DNA of 15,261 nt from RGIG1902 sp034926865 (GTDB lineage Bacteria > Bacillota > Clostridia > Oscillospirales > Butyricicoccaceae). Positions within the stretch are counted from its first letter, which is position 1; each line of letters starts with the position of its first letter. The position numbers and the translations under genes are program-made. Positions 6,407-14,310 of this stretch are shown piece after piece. The DNA lies in NCBI GenBank assembly GCA_034926865.1, contig JAYFQP010000005.1, forward strand, positions 1-15,261. Reading direction: 5' to 3'. The notes under the pieces were generated by a model that saw only the letters and a program-made list of their open reading frames with translations, was not told the DNA's origin and ran no database searches.

Positions 6407-7096
6407 TTACTCTAAAGCCAATTTTGCGGCTTTTAGGGCATGTATCCATGTTGTGTCAAAAACGGGCAAATCGGTATCGTCTTGGCAGATCAGCAGGCCT
6501 ATCTCGGTGCAGCCGAGAATAATCCCCTGGGCGCCCTGGCTTGAAAGCTCTTGAATGATATCAAGAAATTTTTTCTTGGATGTATCGGATATCACCCCTA
6601 AACACAGTTCATTAAAGATAATGCCGTTGACAGTTTCTATTCCCTTTTCATCAGGCACAAGAACAGAGATTCCTGCCGATTGGAGTTTTTGCTTATAAAA
6701 GTCTTGTGTCATTGTGTACTTAGTGCCCAGAAGGCCTATTTTTCTTATGCCCTGCTGTTTGAGTACCTCTGCCGTTGCCTCGGCGATATGGATTATCGGG
6801 ACGTTGATTCGGCTTTGTATTTGCGGAGCTACCTTATGCATGGTATTTGTGCAGATAAGGATAAAATCAGCCCCGGCGTTTTCGAGTTTTTTTGCTGCGT
6901 CAGCCAATATATCGGCGCTTTTCTCCCAGTCTCCGTCAGCCTGACATTTTTCTATCTCGGAAAACTCCACGCTGTATAAGATTATTTTTGCAGAATGCAG
7001 TCCGCCAAGCGCATGCTTAACGGCTTCATTTATTATCTTATAATAAGTGACAGTGCTTTCCCAGCTCATACCGCCTATTAAGCCTATAGTTTTCAT
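6407..7096 (-). CDS. Aspartate/glutamate racemase family protein
   Basis: This 229-residue protein belongs to the cofactor-independent Asp/Glu racemase superfamily (YgeA/RacX-like), which interconverts L- and D-amino acids by two-cysteine proton transfer. It opens with KTIGLIGGMSWEST. It carries one catalytic Cys in CTNTMHK (Cys82) and the other in LGCTEIG (Cys196), as expected for two pseudo-symmetric domains. The start at 7096 is preferred over an in-frame ATG 16 codons upstream because GGGAGGA lies 7 bases before it. It is divergent from the MerR regulator, with 254 bases between them, so that regulator may control it. Aspartate is the usual substrate of the closest motif type, but broad-specificity members exist. 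Confidence 0.9.
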   Translation of the reverse strand: MKTIGLIGGMSWESTVTYYKIINEAVKHALGGLHSAKIILYSVEFSEIEKCQADGDWEKSADILADAAKKLENAGADFILICTNTMHKVAPQIQSRINVPIIHIAEATAEVLKQQGIRKIGLLGTKYTMTQDFYKQKLQSAGISVLVPDEKGIETVNGIIFNELCLGVISDTSKKKFLDIIQELSSQGAQGIILGCTEIGLLICQDDTDLPVFDTTWIHALKAAKLALE

Positions 7097-7138
7097 AGTT
7101 GTGTCCTCCCGTATGTTTTTGTCCGTATATCTATATAA

Positions 7139-7155
7139 AACCACGAATTGTGGTT
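7139..7155. promoter_or_regulatory. Operator-like dyad before the racemase gene
   Basis: AACCAC (7139-7144) and GTGGTT (7150-7155) form a perfect 6-bp dyad around GAATT. On the minus strand it falls in the spacer of a weak candidate promoter (TTGCCA at 7163-7158, TTTATA at 7139-7134), a typical operator place. The binding protein is unknown. Confidence 0.45.
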
Positions 7156-7274
7156 ATTGGCAACAGTTATTGTCAAGTGTTTGGTGCGGCAAATAATATA
7201 AAACGGGAATTGTGTATTCTCGGATTATAAAGGCCAAATCATACAGCGATTTGTACGTAATTTCAAATTGCATC

Positions 7275-7305
7275 TTGACTCTCACATTATGGTATACTTT
7301 ATACT
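7275..7305 (+). promoter_or_regulatory. merR promoter with long 19-bp spacer
   Basis: TTGACT (7275-7280) and TATACT (7300-7305) are 19 bases apart, the overlong spacing typical of promoters activated by MerR-family proteins. GTATA/TATAC (7292-7296 and 7300-7304) forms a dyad overlapping the -10. A second TATACT (7293-7298) leaves only 12 bases and is unlikely to serve. Autoregulation by the downstream gene is inferred. Confidence 0.6.
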
Positions 7306-7350
7306 GAAGATGAGCTCAGAAAATACACATGCGTGTGAGGTATAGATATA

Positions 7351-8169
7351 ATGCTGAAAATAGGTGATTTTTCAAAACTGTCAAGGATAAGTATACGGAT
7401 GCTGAGACATTATGACGAGATAGGCCTGCTTGCGCCAAAAGCTATAGATAAATTTACAGGATACCGTTATTACTGCGAGGATCAATTGCCTATAGCCGGG
7501 CAGATTACTGCCCTTAAAGATATGGGATTTGGTCTCACGTCTATTTCGGAGATTCTGCAATATTATGATGATGCTGAAAAGCTGTCGGTTTTTTTAGCAG
7601 TAAAGCAGGCGGAGGTAAGCGCCGAGGCCGAGGAGATAAAGCGCCGTTTACAGCTCCTTGAAACAGCCGTTAAAAGGCTGAGAAAGGATGGAACTACGAT
7701 GAGTTATAATGTAACACTAAAAACGCTGCCTGAGCGCTATGTGGCCAGCGTCAGACAAATAATTCCTTCATACGATCAGGAGAGCCTACTGTGGAACATT
7801 CTGATGGAGGAGACCGCGTCGCTGGAGCTGCAACCGGCGAATAACTGCTATAGTCTTGCTGTTTTCCACGACAAGGATTATAAGGAAAATGATGTCGACG
7901 TAGAAATTCAAGCCATGGTAAAGGGCAATTATAAGAATACTGAACATGTAGAGTTCAAAACTGTTTCGCCTGTGACGATTGCCTCCGCGACTTATAAAGG
8001 AAGCTATGAACAGGTTACGGCGGTAAACCATGCGGTTGCCGAATGGGTCAATGACAATGGTTATGAGTTCAACGGTGCGATGTTCTGTATCTATCATGTC
8101 AGCCCCGCTCAGACACAAAATTTTGATGAACTGGTAACCGAGGTATGCTACCCGGTGAAAAAGAAATAA
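7351..8169 (+). CDS. MerR-family regulator with GyrI-like effector domain (BmrR type)
   Basis: The 272-residue protein has an N-terminal MerR winged helix-turn-helix: IGDFSKLSRISIRMLRHYDE, then EIGLLAPK and TGYRYY, within residues 1-70. A dimerising helix follows at about 75-112 (EAEEIKRRLQLLETAVKRL). A C-terminal GyrI-like ligand-binding domain runs from about 118 to 270 and ends in LVTEVCYPV, with the conserved Glu at about 264. This is the architecture of BmrR, which binds hydrophobic cations and activates drug-efflux genes. No efflux gene is adjacent, although an ABC ATPase scar follows directly and may be its lost target. The ribosome binding site TGAGG lies about 10 bases before the ATG. 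The ligand is unknown. Confidence 0.92.
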   Translation: MLKIGDFSKLSRISIRMLRHYDEIGLLAPKAIDKFTGYRYYCEDQLPIAGQITALKDMGFGLTSISEILQYYDDAEKLSVFLAVKQAEVSAEAEEIKRRLQLLETAVKRLRKDGTTMSYNVTLKTLPERYVASVRQIIPSYDQESLLWNILMEETASLELQPANNCYSLAVFHDKDYKENDVDVEIQAMVKGNYKNTEHVEFKTVSPVTIASATYKGSYEQVTAVNHAVAEWVNDNGYEFNGAMFCIYHVSPAQTQNFDELVTEVCYPVKKK

Positions 8170-8180
8170 ACATAATTAGC

Positions 8181-8217
8181 AAAAAACCGTCTGATTTTAA
8201 ATCGGGCGGTTTTTTGC
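8181..8217 (+). terminator. Terminator after the merR gene
   Basis: AAAAAACCGTCTGATT (8181-8196) pairs with AATCGGGCGGTTTTTT (8200-8215), including two G-U pairs, and ends in a T-run. It starts 11 bases past the stop codon. Confidence 0.9.
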
Positions 8218-8224
8218 GTTTTAG

Positions 8225-8369
8225 ATAAGAGCTATAGCATCAGCAATACTTGCCTATAAGGAGATCCTTGTGTTTGATGAGCTGATTATGGGCATATGGG
8301 GAAACTGCTGCCTTGATACGGTCTCTTTTGGAAAAGCGCACAGTATTGATTATTACTCATGATCCATAG
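8225..8369 (+). pseudogene. ABC-transporter ATPase fragment
   Basis: Just after the merR terminator a frame reads IRAIASAILAYKEILVFDEL, the stretch after the signature motif plus a Walker B Asp-Glu of an ABC ATPase. About 65 bases on, in another frame, comes EKRTVLIITHDP, the segment before the switch (H-loop) His. Walker A, the signature motif itself and the D-loop (normally PTSGLD after the Walker B Glu) are missing, and stop codons close both frames. The order and the two motifs argue for a true relic, not chance. It probably derived from an ECF/CbiO-like or drug-export ATPase once encoded downstream of the regulator. Confidence 0.7.
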
Positions 8370-8756
8370 CTTGTATTAATGTGCTTTACATATATTTTGC
8401 ATATGGAAAGCGGCAAGGAGAATGCCTAAGAACCATTTACAAAAGGCATAACAATTTGCCATGGGTAACGAAGGCGGAGAGAAATGGCCTCGGGATTTTT
8501 GCGTTTTTGATATTTTTAAAACCTAACTTAGTTAATAAGAAGAGGCCGCAGTTCATAACAAAACTGCGACCTTTCTTATTAATCGACGTGCTCTTTGGTT
8601 TTGGCAAGCCGTTGTTTTAAAACAATTAAAATAATCATAGTTTTAAAATTTTTCACGCTTATGCAATGGCGAATTATGTCGATATATGGCATATAAAGGT
8701 TAAAGTTCATGATAAACTGCGAATTTTAGTGTAAACCTATATTAATTTTTTATGCT
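8370..8756. other. Intergenic stretch with hairpin, no supported gene
   Basis: The only long frame (8381-8620, 79 codons) lacks a ribosome binding site and runs through the large hairpin at 8534-8580, so it is not called. A perfect 14-bp A/T-rich palindrome, TTGTTTTAAAACAA, lies at 8612-8625. Nothing else is recognised. Confidence 0.55.
8534..8580. repeat. Large imperfect hairpin (20/19-nt arms)
   Basis: AATAAGAAGAGGCCGCAGTT (8534-8553) pairs with AACTGCGACCTTTCTTATT (8562-8580) over an 8-nt loop, with one small bulge and few mismatches. There is no clear T-run after either arm. It may be the relic terminator of the lost ABC gene, or a structured RNA element. Confidence 0.7.
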
Positions 8757-8785
8757 TTGAAGTAACTGTTCATGCTAGGAATAAT
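8757..8785 (+). promoter_or_regulatory. Candidate cheW promoter
   Basis: TTGAAG (8757-8762) and AATAAT (8780-8785) are 17 bases apart, 57 bases before the cheW start. A weaker motility-sigma-like pattern, TAAA at 8701 with GCGAATTT 14 bases on, is also present. The sequence does not decide between them. Confidence 0.45.
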
Positions 8786-8842
8786 TATTGTCTGTGAAAG
8801 GCTGAATTTTAATATAGGAAATTCAAAAATGGAAGTGAGATA

Positions 8843-9337
8843 ATGACTGATTTATTGGAAGACACTTCGGAAAGTAACGAGGAAGACATGAAAGGCAGAT
8901 TCCTTACATTTCAGATTGATAAAGATATGTTTGGAATAGAGTTACGTAATGTCATGGAAATTGTCGGAATTCAGCCCATTACTGAAATGCCTGAAATGCC
9001 CTTTTATGTTAAAGGAATTATCAATCTAAGAGGAAAGATAATTCCGGTGATGGATGTAAGGCTGCGGTTTAAAAAGCCGGAGAAGGTATACACTGACAAG
9101 ACCTGCATTATCGTAATAAGCTTCATTGGCACTTCCATAGGGCTGATTGTAGACTGCGTTTCAGAGGTTATTGCAATCCCGGAAGAGGATATTATGGAAA
9201 AGCCTGAAATCAATACGAAAAACACACGCGGATATGTTAAAAGTATCGGCAAAATTGGAGAAAAGGTTGTATTACTCATAAACTGCGAAAAACTGCTCAA
9301 TGAGGAAGAGTTCGACGCAGTTGCCGATCAGTTATAG
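8843..9337 (+). CDS. cheW: CheW-type chemotaxis coupling protein
   Basis: The 164-residue protein is a single CheW domain, the cytoplasmic adaptor that links chemoreceptors to the kinase CheA. Diagnostic features are the first strand FLTFQIDKDMFGIELRNVME (residues 20-39), the conserved loop GIINLRGKIIPVMDVRLRF (58-76) with Arg63, and the later IGLIVDCVSEVIAIPEEDI. A 15-residue acidic N-terminal tail precedes the domain. GGAAGTGAG is the likely ribosome binding site. It is followed after 77 bases by a chemoreceptor gene with no terminator between, so the two probably form one transcript. No cheA or cheY lies in the window, so it must work with a kinase encoded elsewhere or serve as a receptor-dedicated coupler. 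Confidence 0.95.
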   Translation: MTDLLEDTSESNEEDMKGRFLTFQIDKDMFGIELRNVMEIVGIQPITEMPEMPFYVKGIINLRGKIIPVMDVRLRFKKPEKVYTDKTCIIVISFIGTSIGLIVDCVSEVIAIPEEDIMEKPEINTKNTRGYVKSIGKIGEKVVLLINCEKLLNEEEFDAVADQL

Positions 9338-9414
9338 CGGAAAGCATTTCTAAACAAAGATTTACATTGATAGCAGAAAAGAAGGGTCGTCAAAAAATAA
9401 AAGGATGTGCAAAT

Positions 9415-11256
9415 ATGAAAAAATGGTTTGAAAATTTAAAAATATCAAATAAGCTTATAATTGGATTTATTACTGTAGCTTTTCTTGGAGTTATAGTCGG
9501 TACTGTTGGCATATTTAACATGAACAAAATGGCAAATAATCAGCAGACTACTTATGATCAATGTACAATGGGTATTAAATACGCTTCCGAAGCAGAAATA
9601 AACTTTACCTCATTGGGAAAAGCGATGACTGGGCTTACCCTTAACTATGATGATGCCGATCAAAGAGCTCAATACGTCAAAAAAAGTGAGAATTACATTA
9701 GCAATATAGAGACTGCATTTGATAATTACAGCAAAACAATTTCAAATGATCAAGATCAAAAGAATTATGATGCCACAAAATCAGCGTATGAATCTTATTT
9801 GGAGATTATCAACAATAATCTCACTATTGCAAGATCCGGAGGCTCATCCAGCCAATTGCTTGCAAAAATGGCTTCGGCAACAACCCTTGCTGAGAATACC
9901 AACAAAGCATTTGCCGATCTCTCAGACTATAATGCTGCGAGAGCTCAGGAAGATCTTGCTACGGATAAGGTTTCAGCTGAAATAGCAATGTTTGTTATGA
10001 TAGGTGTAATTATTGTTTCAGTAGTTATTGCCTTACTTTTAAGCTTTTTTATCTCAAGCATTATAAGCAAGCCAATGCAGAAGTTTGCTAAATTTGCAGA
10101 TATGCTGGCTATTGGAGACATTGAGATTGAAAAGGTTGTTGATAAAGAAGATAGGTTGTGGGCCTTGAGGCAAGACGAGATAGGTGTATTGGCAAATGCT
10201 TTTGAAAGAATGATTGAAAGTACAGCCGAACAGGCTCAGAAAACAGCTTCAATTGCAGAGGGTGATCTAACAACGGTAATTACTGTAAGATCTGAATTTG
10301 ACGTTCTGGGCAAAGCGCTCTCTGAACTTGTAAACAAGTTCCATTCTCTTGCACTTGCAATAGTATCATCCGCTGATCAGATAGATTCAGGTTCGAAGAT
10401 GGTGGCAGATTCCAGCACGGAGCTCTCTCAGGGCGCCACAGAGCAGGCCAGTTCAGTTGAGCAGCTATCCGCTTCGATGGAGGAAATCACATCACAGACA
10501 GTTCAGAATGCTCAAAATGCTCATAAGACTAATGAATTAGCCAAAGGCATCCAGAAAGATGCGAATAACAGCAATAATCAGATGACAGAAATGCTTCGTG
10601 CCATGGAGGAAATCAACGAATCGTCCGACAATATCAGCAAGATCATTAAGGTAATCGAAGATATTGCTTTTCAAACTAACATTTTGGCTCTCAACGCCGC
10701 AGTGGAAGCGGCCAGAGCCGGCCAATATGGAAAGGGCTTCGCGGTTGTGGCGGAGGAAGTCAGAAGTCTTGCGGGGCAATCTTCCAAGGCGGCTAAGGAA
10801 ACTACCGAGCTGATAGAGAATTCCATTAGAAAAGTTGGTGCCGGGACTAAGATAGCAAACGAGACGGCAACTGCCCTTGAAAAAATCAATACAGGAGTTG
10901 CGCAGGCTGTTGAATTTGTTGACGCCATTGCAACGGCTTCAAATGAACAGGCTTCAGCAATGGAGCAGATCAATCAGGGAATCATGCAAATTTCGCAGGT
11001 TGTGCAGACTAATGCGGCAGCCGCAGAGCAGGGGGCATCTGCAAGTGAGGAGCTTTCTGCACAGGCTGATGGCCTTAAGCAACATGTCAGCGTATTTAAG
11101 CTGAATGTAAATATGTATACTATGAACAATGACTTTCAAATAAGGCAGCCCCAAATTGCCTTGTTAAAAGATGATTCGAAGGAAGAACTGGTAGGAACGC
11201 GTTCAGGTTCAAGAACTGCCAGCATGTTATCCGATAAAAACTTCGGTAAATATTGA
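9415..11256 (+). CDS. Methyl-accepting chemotaxis protein
   Basis: This 613-residue membrane receptor has a first membrane helix (about 13-36), an extracellular helical sensor region (about 37-188) of four-helix-bundle type, a second membrane helix (about 190-217), a HAMP linker (about 218-270) and a long cytoplasmic coiled-coil signalling domain. The hairpin tip that contacts CheA and CheW is intact: IEDIAFQTNILALNAAVEAA then GKGFAVVAEEVR (about 414-450). Gln/Glu/Ala-rich methylation helices such as ATEQASSVEQ flank it. There is no C-terminal CheR-docking pentapeptide. I chose ATG 9415, with AAGGAT 8 bases upstream, over an in-frame TTG 16 codons earlier. It pairs with the upstream cheW. The ligand cannot be read from the sensor domain. 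Confidence 0.95.
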   Translation: MKKWFENLKISNKLIIGFITVAFLGVIVGTVGIFNMNKMANNQQTTYDQCTMGIKYASEAEINFTSLGKAMTGLTLNYDDADQRAQYVKKSENYISNIETAFDNYSKTISNDQDQKNYDATKSAYESYLEIINNNLTIARSGGSSSQLLAKMASATTLAENTNKAFADLSDYNAARAQEDLATDKVSAEIAMFVMIGVIIVSVVIALLLSFFISSIISKPMQKFAKFADMLAIGDIEIEKVVDKEDRLWALRQDEIGVLANAFERMIESTAEQAQKTASIAEGDLTTVITVRSEFDVLGKALSELVNKFHSLALAIVSSADQIDSGSKMVADSSTELSQGATEQASSVEQLSASMEEITSQTVQNAQNAHKTNELAKGIQKDANNSNNQMTEMLRAMEEINESSDNISKIIKVIEDIAFQTNILALNAAVEAARAGQYGKGFAVVAEEVRSLAGQSSKAAKETTELIENSIRKVGAGTKIANETATALEKINTGVAQAVEFVDAIATASNEQASAMEQINQGIMQISQVVQTNAAAAEQGASASEELSAQADGLKQHVSVFKLNVNMYTMNNDFQIRQPQIALLKDDSKEELVGTRSGSRTASMLSDKNFGKY

Positions 11257-11472
11257 GTTGAGTCTTATTAGCTTTAAAAAACAAGTTTACAAATAGTATA
11301 AATACATAAATATTTTACTTTAAGTATTTGGTTTTGTAAAAGATACTATCAGACGGATTATCAAAATGAAAGCCATACTGATGCAAAAGCCGGAAATGTC
11401 GATAAGAATATCGGATACCTAAGACCCTCTGTTTGAATAGACCATATGAGCAATTTAGTCCGCAATAATAGG
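11257..11472. other. Intergenic, no supported gene
   Basis: AT-rich sequence after the MCP stop. A short frame from ATG 11365 reads MKAILMQKPEMSIRISDT and then stops. It recalls the N-terminus of zinc alcohol dehydrogenases but has no continuation or ribosome binding site, so it is at most a tiny scar. Nothing else is seen. Confidence 0.45.
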
Positions 11473-11510
11473 AAAAAGCTCTCAGCTGTTATGGCTGAGA
11501 GCTTTTTGAC
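11473..11510. terminator. Bidirectional terminator between mcp and the van cluster
   Basis: AAAAAGCTCTCAGC (11473-11486) pairs perfectly with GCTGAGAGCTTTTT (11494-11507) over a 7-nt loop. T-runs arise on both strands, so it can end the plus-strand mcp transcript and the minus-strand van transcript, which converge here. Confidence 0.88.
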
Positions 11511-11596
11511 TTTCTTTTATGATAGAAGAGTGAATTAATATTTACGCTTAACTAAAGCCAACCAACATCGATTATGTTTAAATAGGCATAAGCAGA

Positions 11597-12358
11597 TCAG
11601 TTATTTTTCCATTGAGTCAAAATAAATCCATCCGAGTTATTGCCTGAAATTGAATATGGCAGCCCGTCCTCCATTTCAAATAAAGTATCTTTATTTATTT
11701 GTGCCTTTAAATATGAAATACCAACCCGCTGATGACCATTTTGAAATTCAAATGAGTTTTTTCCATAGAGAAACTCTTTTAAAAAACTGTGGTATTCTTC
11801 AAGGGTAAGGTTTATTTCGGTCATGATTGCCGCATGAGGCGCCCCAATATACCTAAAATGCCAGGGCTCATGTGCAATTCCGGTGATAGATTCCTTACCT
11901 TTGGGATAGCGTTCAATAAAACCATATTCCACAGCTTTGTCACGAAAGAGCTGGCAAATGCCCGCGTATGGGAAATCAGGGCGTATGAAATCAATTTTCT
12001 CTTTTTTCAAGCCAAGATCAATTGCAAGGCCGGTTTGATGTTCGCTATGTCCGGGTTTTGCAACAAATTTTTCCGTAAAGTCAGCGCCATTCTCTAAAAG
12101 CGATTGGTCATAAATCTGCTGTTGCTCCTGAAACGAACGCCATCCGCTGACGGGCGTGATCTTCTCCCAGCCGCCTAAGCCGTTAATAAGCTGCGATAGA
12201 AGGGTTGATGCTCTGTGCTCCAGCATTATTCCAGCGTTTTCGGGTCCCACGGTTGTAAGATTGTTTTTGGTAGCCTCGGCATGATAGGGATACTGTGCAT
12301 TGACCAAAATTAGATTGCCCGAGTGAATGGCGTTTTCAGAGCAGACAAGTGTTTTCAT
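11597..12358 (-). CDS. vanXY: VanXY-type D,D-dipeptidase/D,D-carboxypeptidase
   Basis: This 253-residue zinc peptidase is of the VanY/VanXY family. These enzymes hydrolyse D-Ala-D-Ala and remove the last D-Ala from peptidoglycan precursors, so that only the altered precursor is used. The zinc site SEHQTGLAID (His107, Asp114) and the catalytic EPWHFRY (Glu164, His167) are intact, with SGWRS (Arg74) and PGHSEH as usual. It has no signal peptide, so it is cytoplasmic, as expected for VanXY and unlike membrane-bound VanY. Its length and the extra C-terminal 50 residues fit VanXY of VanG clusters. Its ATG overlaps the ligase TGA by four bases (ATGA), so translation is probably coupled. Dual activity is inferred from family, not shown. 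Confidence 0.9.
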   Translation of the reverse strand: MKTLVCSENAIHSGNLILVNAQYPYHAEATKNNLTTVGPENAGIMLEHRASTLLSQLINGLGGWEKITPVSGWRSFQEQQQIYDQSLLENGADFTEKFVAKPGHSEHQTGLAIDLGLKKEKIDFIRPDFPYAGICQLFRDKAVEYGFIERYPKGKESITGIAHEPWHFRYIGAPHAAIMTEINLTLEEYHSFLKEFLYGKNSFEFQNGHQRVGISYLKAQINKDTLFEMEDGLPYSISGNNSDGFILTQWKNN

Positions 12359-13404
12359 ACGCCTACCGCCAATTCTATTATGCGCGAAATTACCTGTTCA
12401 AAGCTGATTCCCGCGGTTTTCATCATGTTTGGAAACCGGCTATGAGATGTAAAGCCGGGGATGGTGTTGACTTCATTAAAAATTATTTTGCCCTCGTCAT
12501 TAAGAAACATATCTACACGCGCAAAGCCGCGGCAACCCAGAGCACGGTAAATGGTTTTGGCAGTTTCTTTAATTTCATCCGATTTTTCTTTTTCGATTCG
12601 TGCGGGGACATGAATCGAAGAAGTTTTCAAAGTGTATTTTTCGGTAAAATCAAAAAAACCCCCGGATAATTCGATTTCATCAATTTCACCAACCGTCAGG
12701 CAATCGTTTCCCATAACGGCACAGCCCACCTCAAACCCTGTAATTGCCTCCTCGATGATGATCTCGTCATCATATTCAAAAGCCAGGCGGATAGCCGAAG
12801 GGAGCTGCTGTATGCTGCATACTTTGGTAATGCCATAAGAAGACCCGGCCCTGACAGGCTTTACAAATAAGGGATAACCGAGGGTTTCACCCATTGAAAA
12901 ATCAATTCCGGCTGATGTGCTTTTTTTAATAACTACAGATGACGGAACGGCAACTCCTGCCGCATGGGCCAGCTTATGGGCGCGGTCTTTGTCCATACAG
13001 AGCGCAGAGGCCAGGGTACCGCAGCCCGCCAACGGGATGCCTGTTAACTCGATCAGCCCCTGTACCGTACCGTCTTCACCATTTTTTCCGTGCAAAATAG
13101 GGAAAGCTGCATCTATCGGAATAGATTCGATTCTGCTGGGACGGAACACTTGTAATATGTGGGCCGTCCGGCATGGAGAAAAAGCGGCAGGGTGGCAGTC
13201 AGAAGTGTTGCACCAAGTGTCTCTTGCGATTTGCTCGATGTCGCCTTCAAACCTGTACCAGTCCCCATTGGGCGAAATGCCTATCAGTATGGGCGTATAC
13301 TTATTTCTATCAAGGTGCTTGATAACCGAATAGGCCGACTGAAGCGACACTCCGTACTCAGGGGAGCAACCCCCGAACAAAATAGCTATATTAGGTTTTT
13401 TCAT
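12355..13404 (-). CDS. vanG: VanG-type D-alanine--D-serine ligase
   Basis: This 349-residue ATP-grasp ligase is in the D-Ala-D-Ala ligase superfamily and by overall sequence is VanG-like. It joins D-Ala to D-Ser to make precursors that bind vancomycin poorly. It opens with IAILFGGCSPEYGVSLQSA. It then shows HGKNGEDGTVQG, CMDKDRAHK, the ATP-binding VKPVRAGSSYGITKV (181-195), the specificity loop EKYTLKTS (255-262) and the metal site FNEVNTIPGFTSHSRFP (309-325). The loop is of EKY-type, as in D-Ser ligases, and not the EKG type of D-lactate ligases. I prefer the second ATG (13404), which has AAAGGA 9 bases upstream; the first (13410) would leave 3. It sits 6 bases after vanW. Being only a second housekeeping Ddl is less likely given the neighbours. 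Confidence 0.9.
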   Translation of the reverse strand: MKKPNIAILFGGCSPEYGVSLQSAYSVIKHLDRNKYTPILIGISPNGDWYRFEGDIEQIARDTWCNTSDCHPAAFSPCRTAHILQVFRPSRIESIPIDAAFPILHGKNGEDGTVQGLIELTGIPLAGCGTLASALCMDKDRAHKLAHAAGVAVPSSVVIKKSTSAGIDFSMGETLGYPLFVKPVRAGSSYGITKVCSIQQLPSAIRLAFEYDDEIIIEEAITGFEVGCAVMGNDCLTVGEIDEIELSGGFFDFTEKYTLKTSSIHVPARIEKEKSDEIKETAKTIYRALGCRGFARVDMFLNDEGKIIFNEVNTIPGFTSHSRFPNMMKTAGISFEQVISRIIELAVGV

Positions 13405-13410
13405 ATGCAT

Positions 13411-14235
13411 TTATCCTTTCTCGGCAATTTTTGTTTCATCGGGCAGTGGATATCCGATTTCACATTTATTTCTATAGAGCAGCTTTTCGCAGAGGCATGT
13501 TCCCGTTGCCCTTGAAATTGTTTTCTGATTAACGTCAACTTCTTCAAAAACTTTGCCATTTTGGCGGTAATACATTTTCTTACCGTTAGAGACTTCATAA
13601 AACTTTCCTGTATCGCTGTCAGTCAGCAGCCGCCCGATGATATGTTCATCGTCAAACGCGATGCTGATTTGAAAACACTTATCGGTTTCATTTTTGACCT
13701 TGAGATCGCGCCAGCCTTCCGACACTGTTGCATCAACGCCCATAGGCGCATCGCTGGGCGGGTCAGGGAAATCTCTTACCTCATGCCCATGTCGCTCCAG
13801 AACAGTAAGCGGCGCATGGAGAAACATCCAAAACAGCAGATTGCTCATTTGGCACATACCACCTCCGGGGGTTGTTGTAAGTTTTCCGTTGACTACAATG
13901 AGGCCTTCCTTATAGGGCGTTTCACGGTCGGCATGCTGCACTAGCTTCCAGAAAGAAAAGGTTTCGCCGGGCCGGATGACAATCTTTTCGAGGGCGGCTG
14001 CTGCAAGCTTAAGATTAAAAACTTTATTATCCTGATACACCATGTCAAAGCCGGTTTCTTTGTTGTATAGTGGGCAGCGTGTCTCGAAAAGCAGATGCGG
14101 CAGAGGGGAATGAGTTCTGATTGACGCATATCGATTTCCATCCATGTGCATAGCGGTGTAAAAACAAAACAACCGCTGTTTGGTTCTAAGCGGCAGCAGC
14201 CATGGGAAGATTTGCGTAATACGTTTTCTCGGCAT
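13411..14235 (-). CDS. vanW: VanW family protein
   Basis: The 274-residue protein matches VanW of glycopeptide-resistance operons in length and sequence. The core reads PGETFSFWKLVQ (89-100), then YKEGLIVVNGKL and PGGGMCQMSNLLFWMFLHA (123-141), with ERHGHEVRDFPD following. VanW proteins are not essential for resistance and have no established biochemical role. No clear signal peptide or membrane anchor is seen, although residues 6-27 are mildly hydrophobic. AGGAAGGA lies 7 bases before the ATG. Its last codons GAGAAAGGATAA supply the vanG ribosome binding site, so the two are tightly linked. It follows vanS after 126 bases that hold a terminator-like hairpin. Confidence 0.92.
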   Translation of the reverse strand: MPRKRITQIFPWLLPLRTKQRLFCFYTAMHMDGNRYASIRTHSPLPHLLFETRCPLYNKETGFDMVYQDNKVFNLKLAAAALEKIVIRPGETFSFWKLVQHADRETPYKEGLIVVNGKLTTTPGGGMCQMSNLLFWMFLHAPLTVLERHGHEVRDFPDPPSDAPMGVDATVSEGWRDLKVKNETDKCFQISIAFDDEHIIGRLLTDSDTGKFYEVSNGKKMYYRQNGKVFEEVDVNQKTISRATGTCLCEKLLYRNKCEIGYPLPDETKIAEKG

Positions 14236-14263
14236 ATCAAAATCCTTCCTTTTAAAATCGGGG

Positions 14264-14310
14264 AAAAAAGAAATCCCCGCTCGGTACTTTTATCGTACCA
14301 GAGCGGGGAT
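14264..14310 (-). terminator. Terminator/attenuator between vanS and vanW
   Basis: On the minus strand ATCCCCGCTCTGGTAC (14310-14295) pairs with GTACCGAGCGGGGAT (14287-14273), with a single bulged base and a 7-nt loop. TTTCTTTTTT (14272-14263) follows directly. It is a strong intrinsic terminator that should separate vanS from vanW-vanG-vanXY. Only about 28 bases lie between its T-run and the vanW start, too few for a promoter. Confidence 0.85.

Noticed and set aside
6407..7096. Racemase as the missing VanT serine racemase
   Set aside because: VanT is a membrane-anchored PLP-dependent alanine-racemase-like protein. This one is a small soluble two-cysteine Asp/Glu racemase type, far from the van genes and in another unit.
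8381..8620. 79-codon plus-strand frame
   Set aside because: No ribosome binding site. Its second half is the large hairpin at 8534-8580, and the composition is not protein-like.
11365..11421. Possible N-terminal scrap of a zinc alcohol dehydrogenase
   Set aside because: Only 18 codons, no continuation in any frame and no ribosome binding site. Similarity may be chance.
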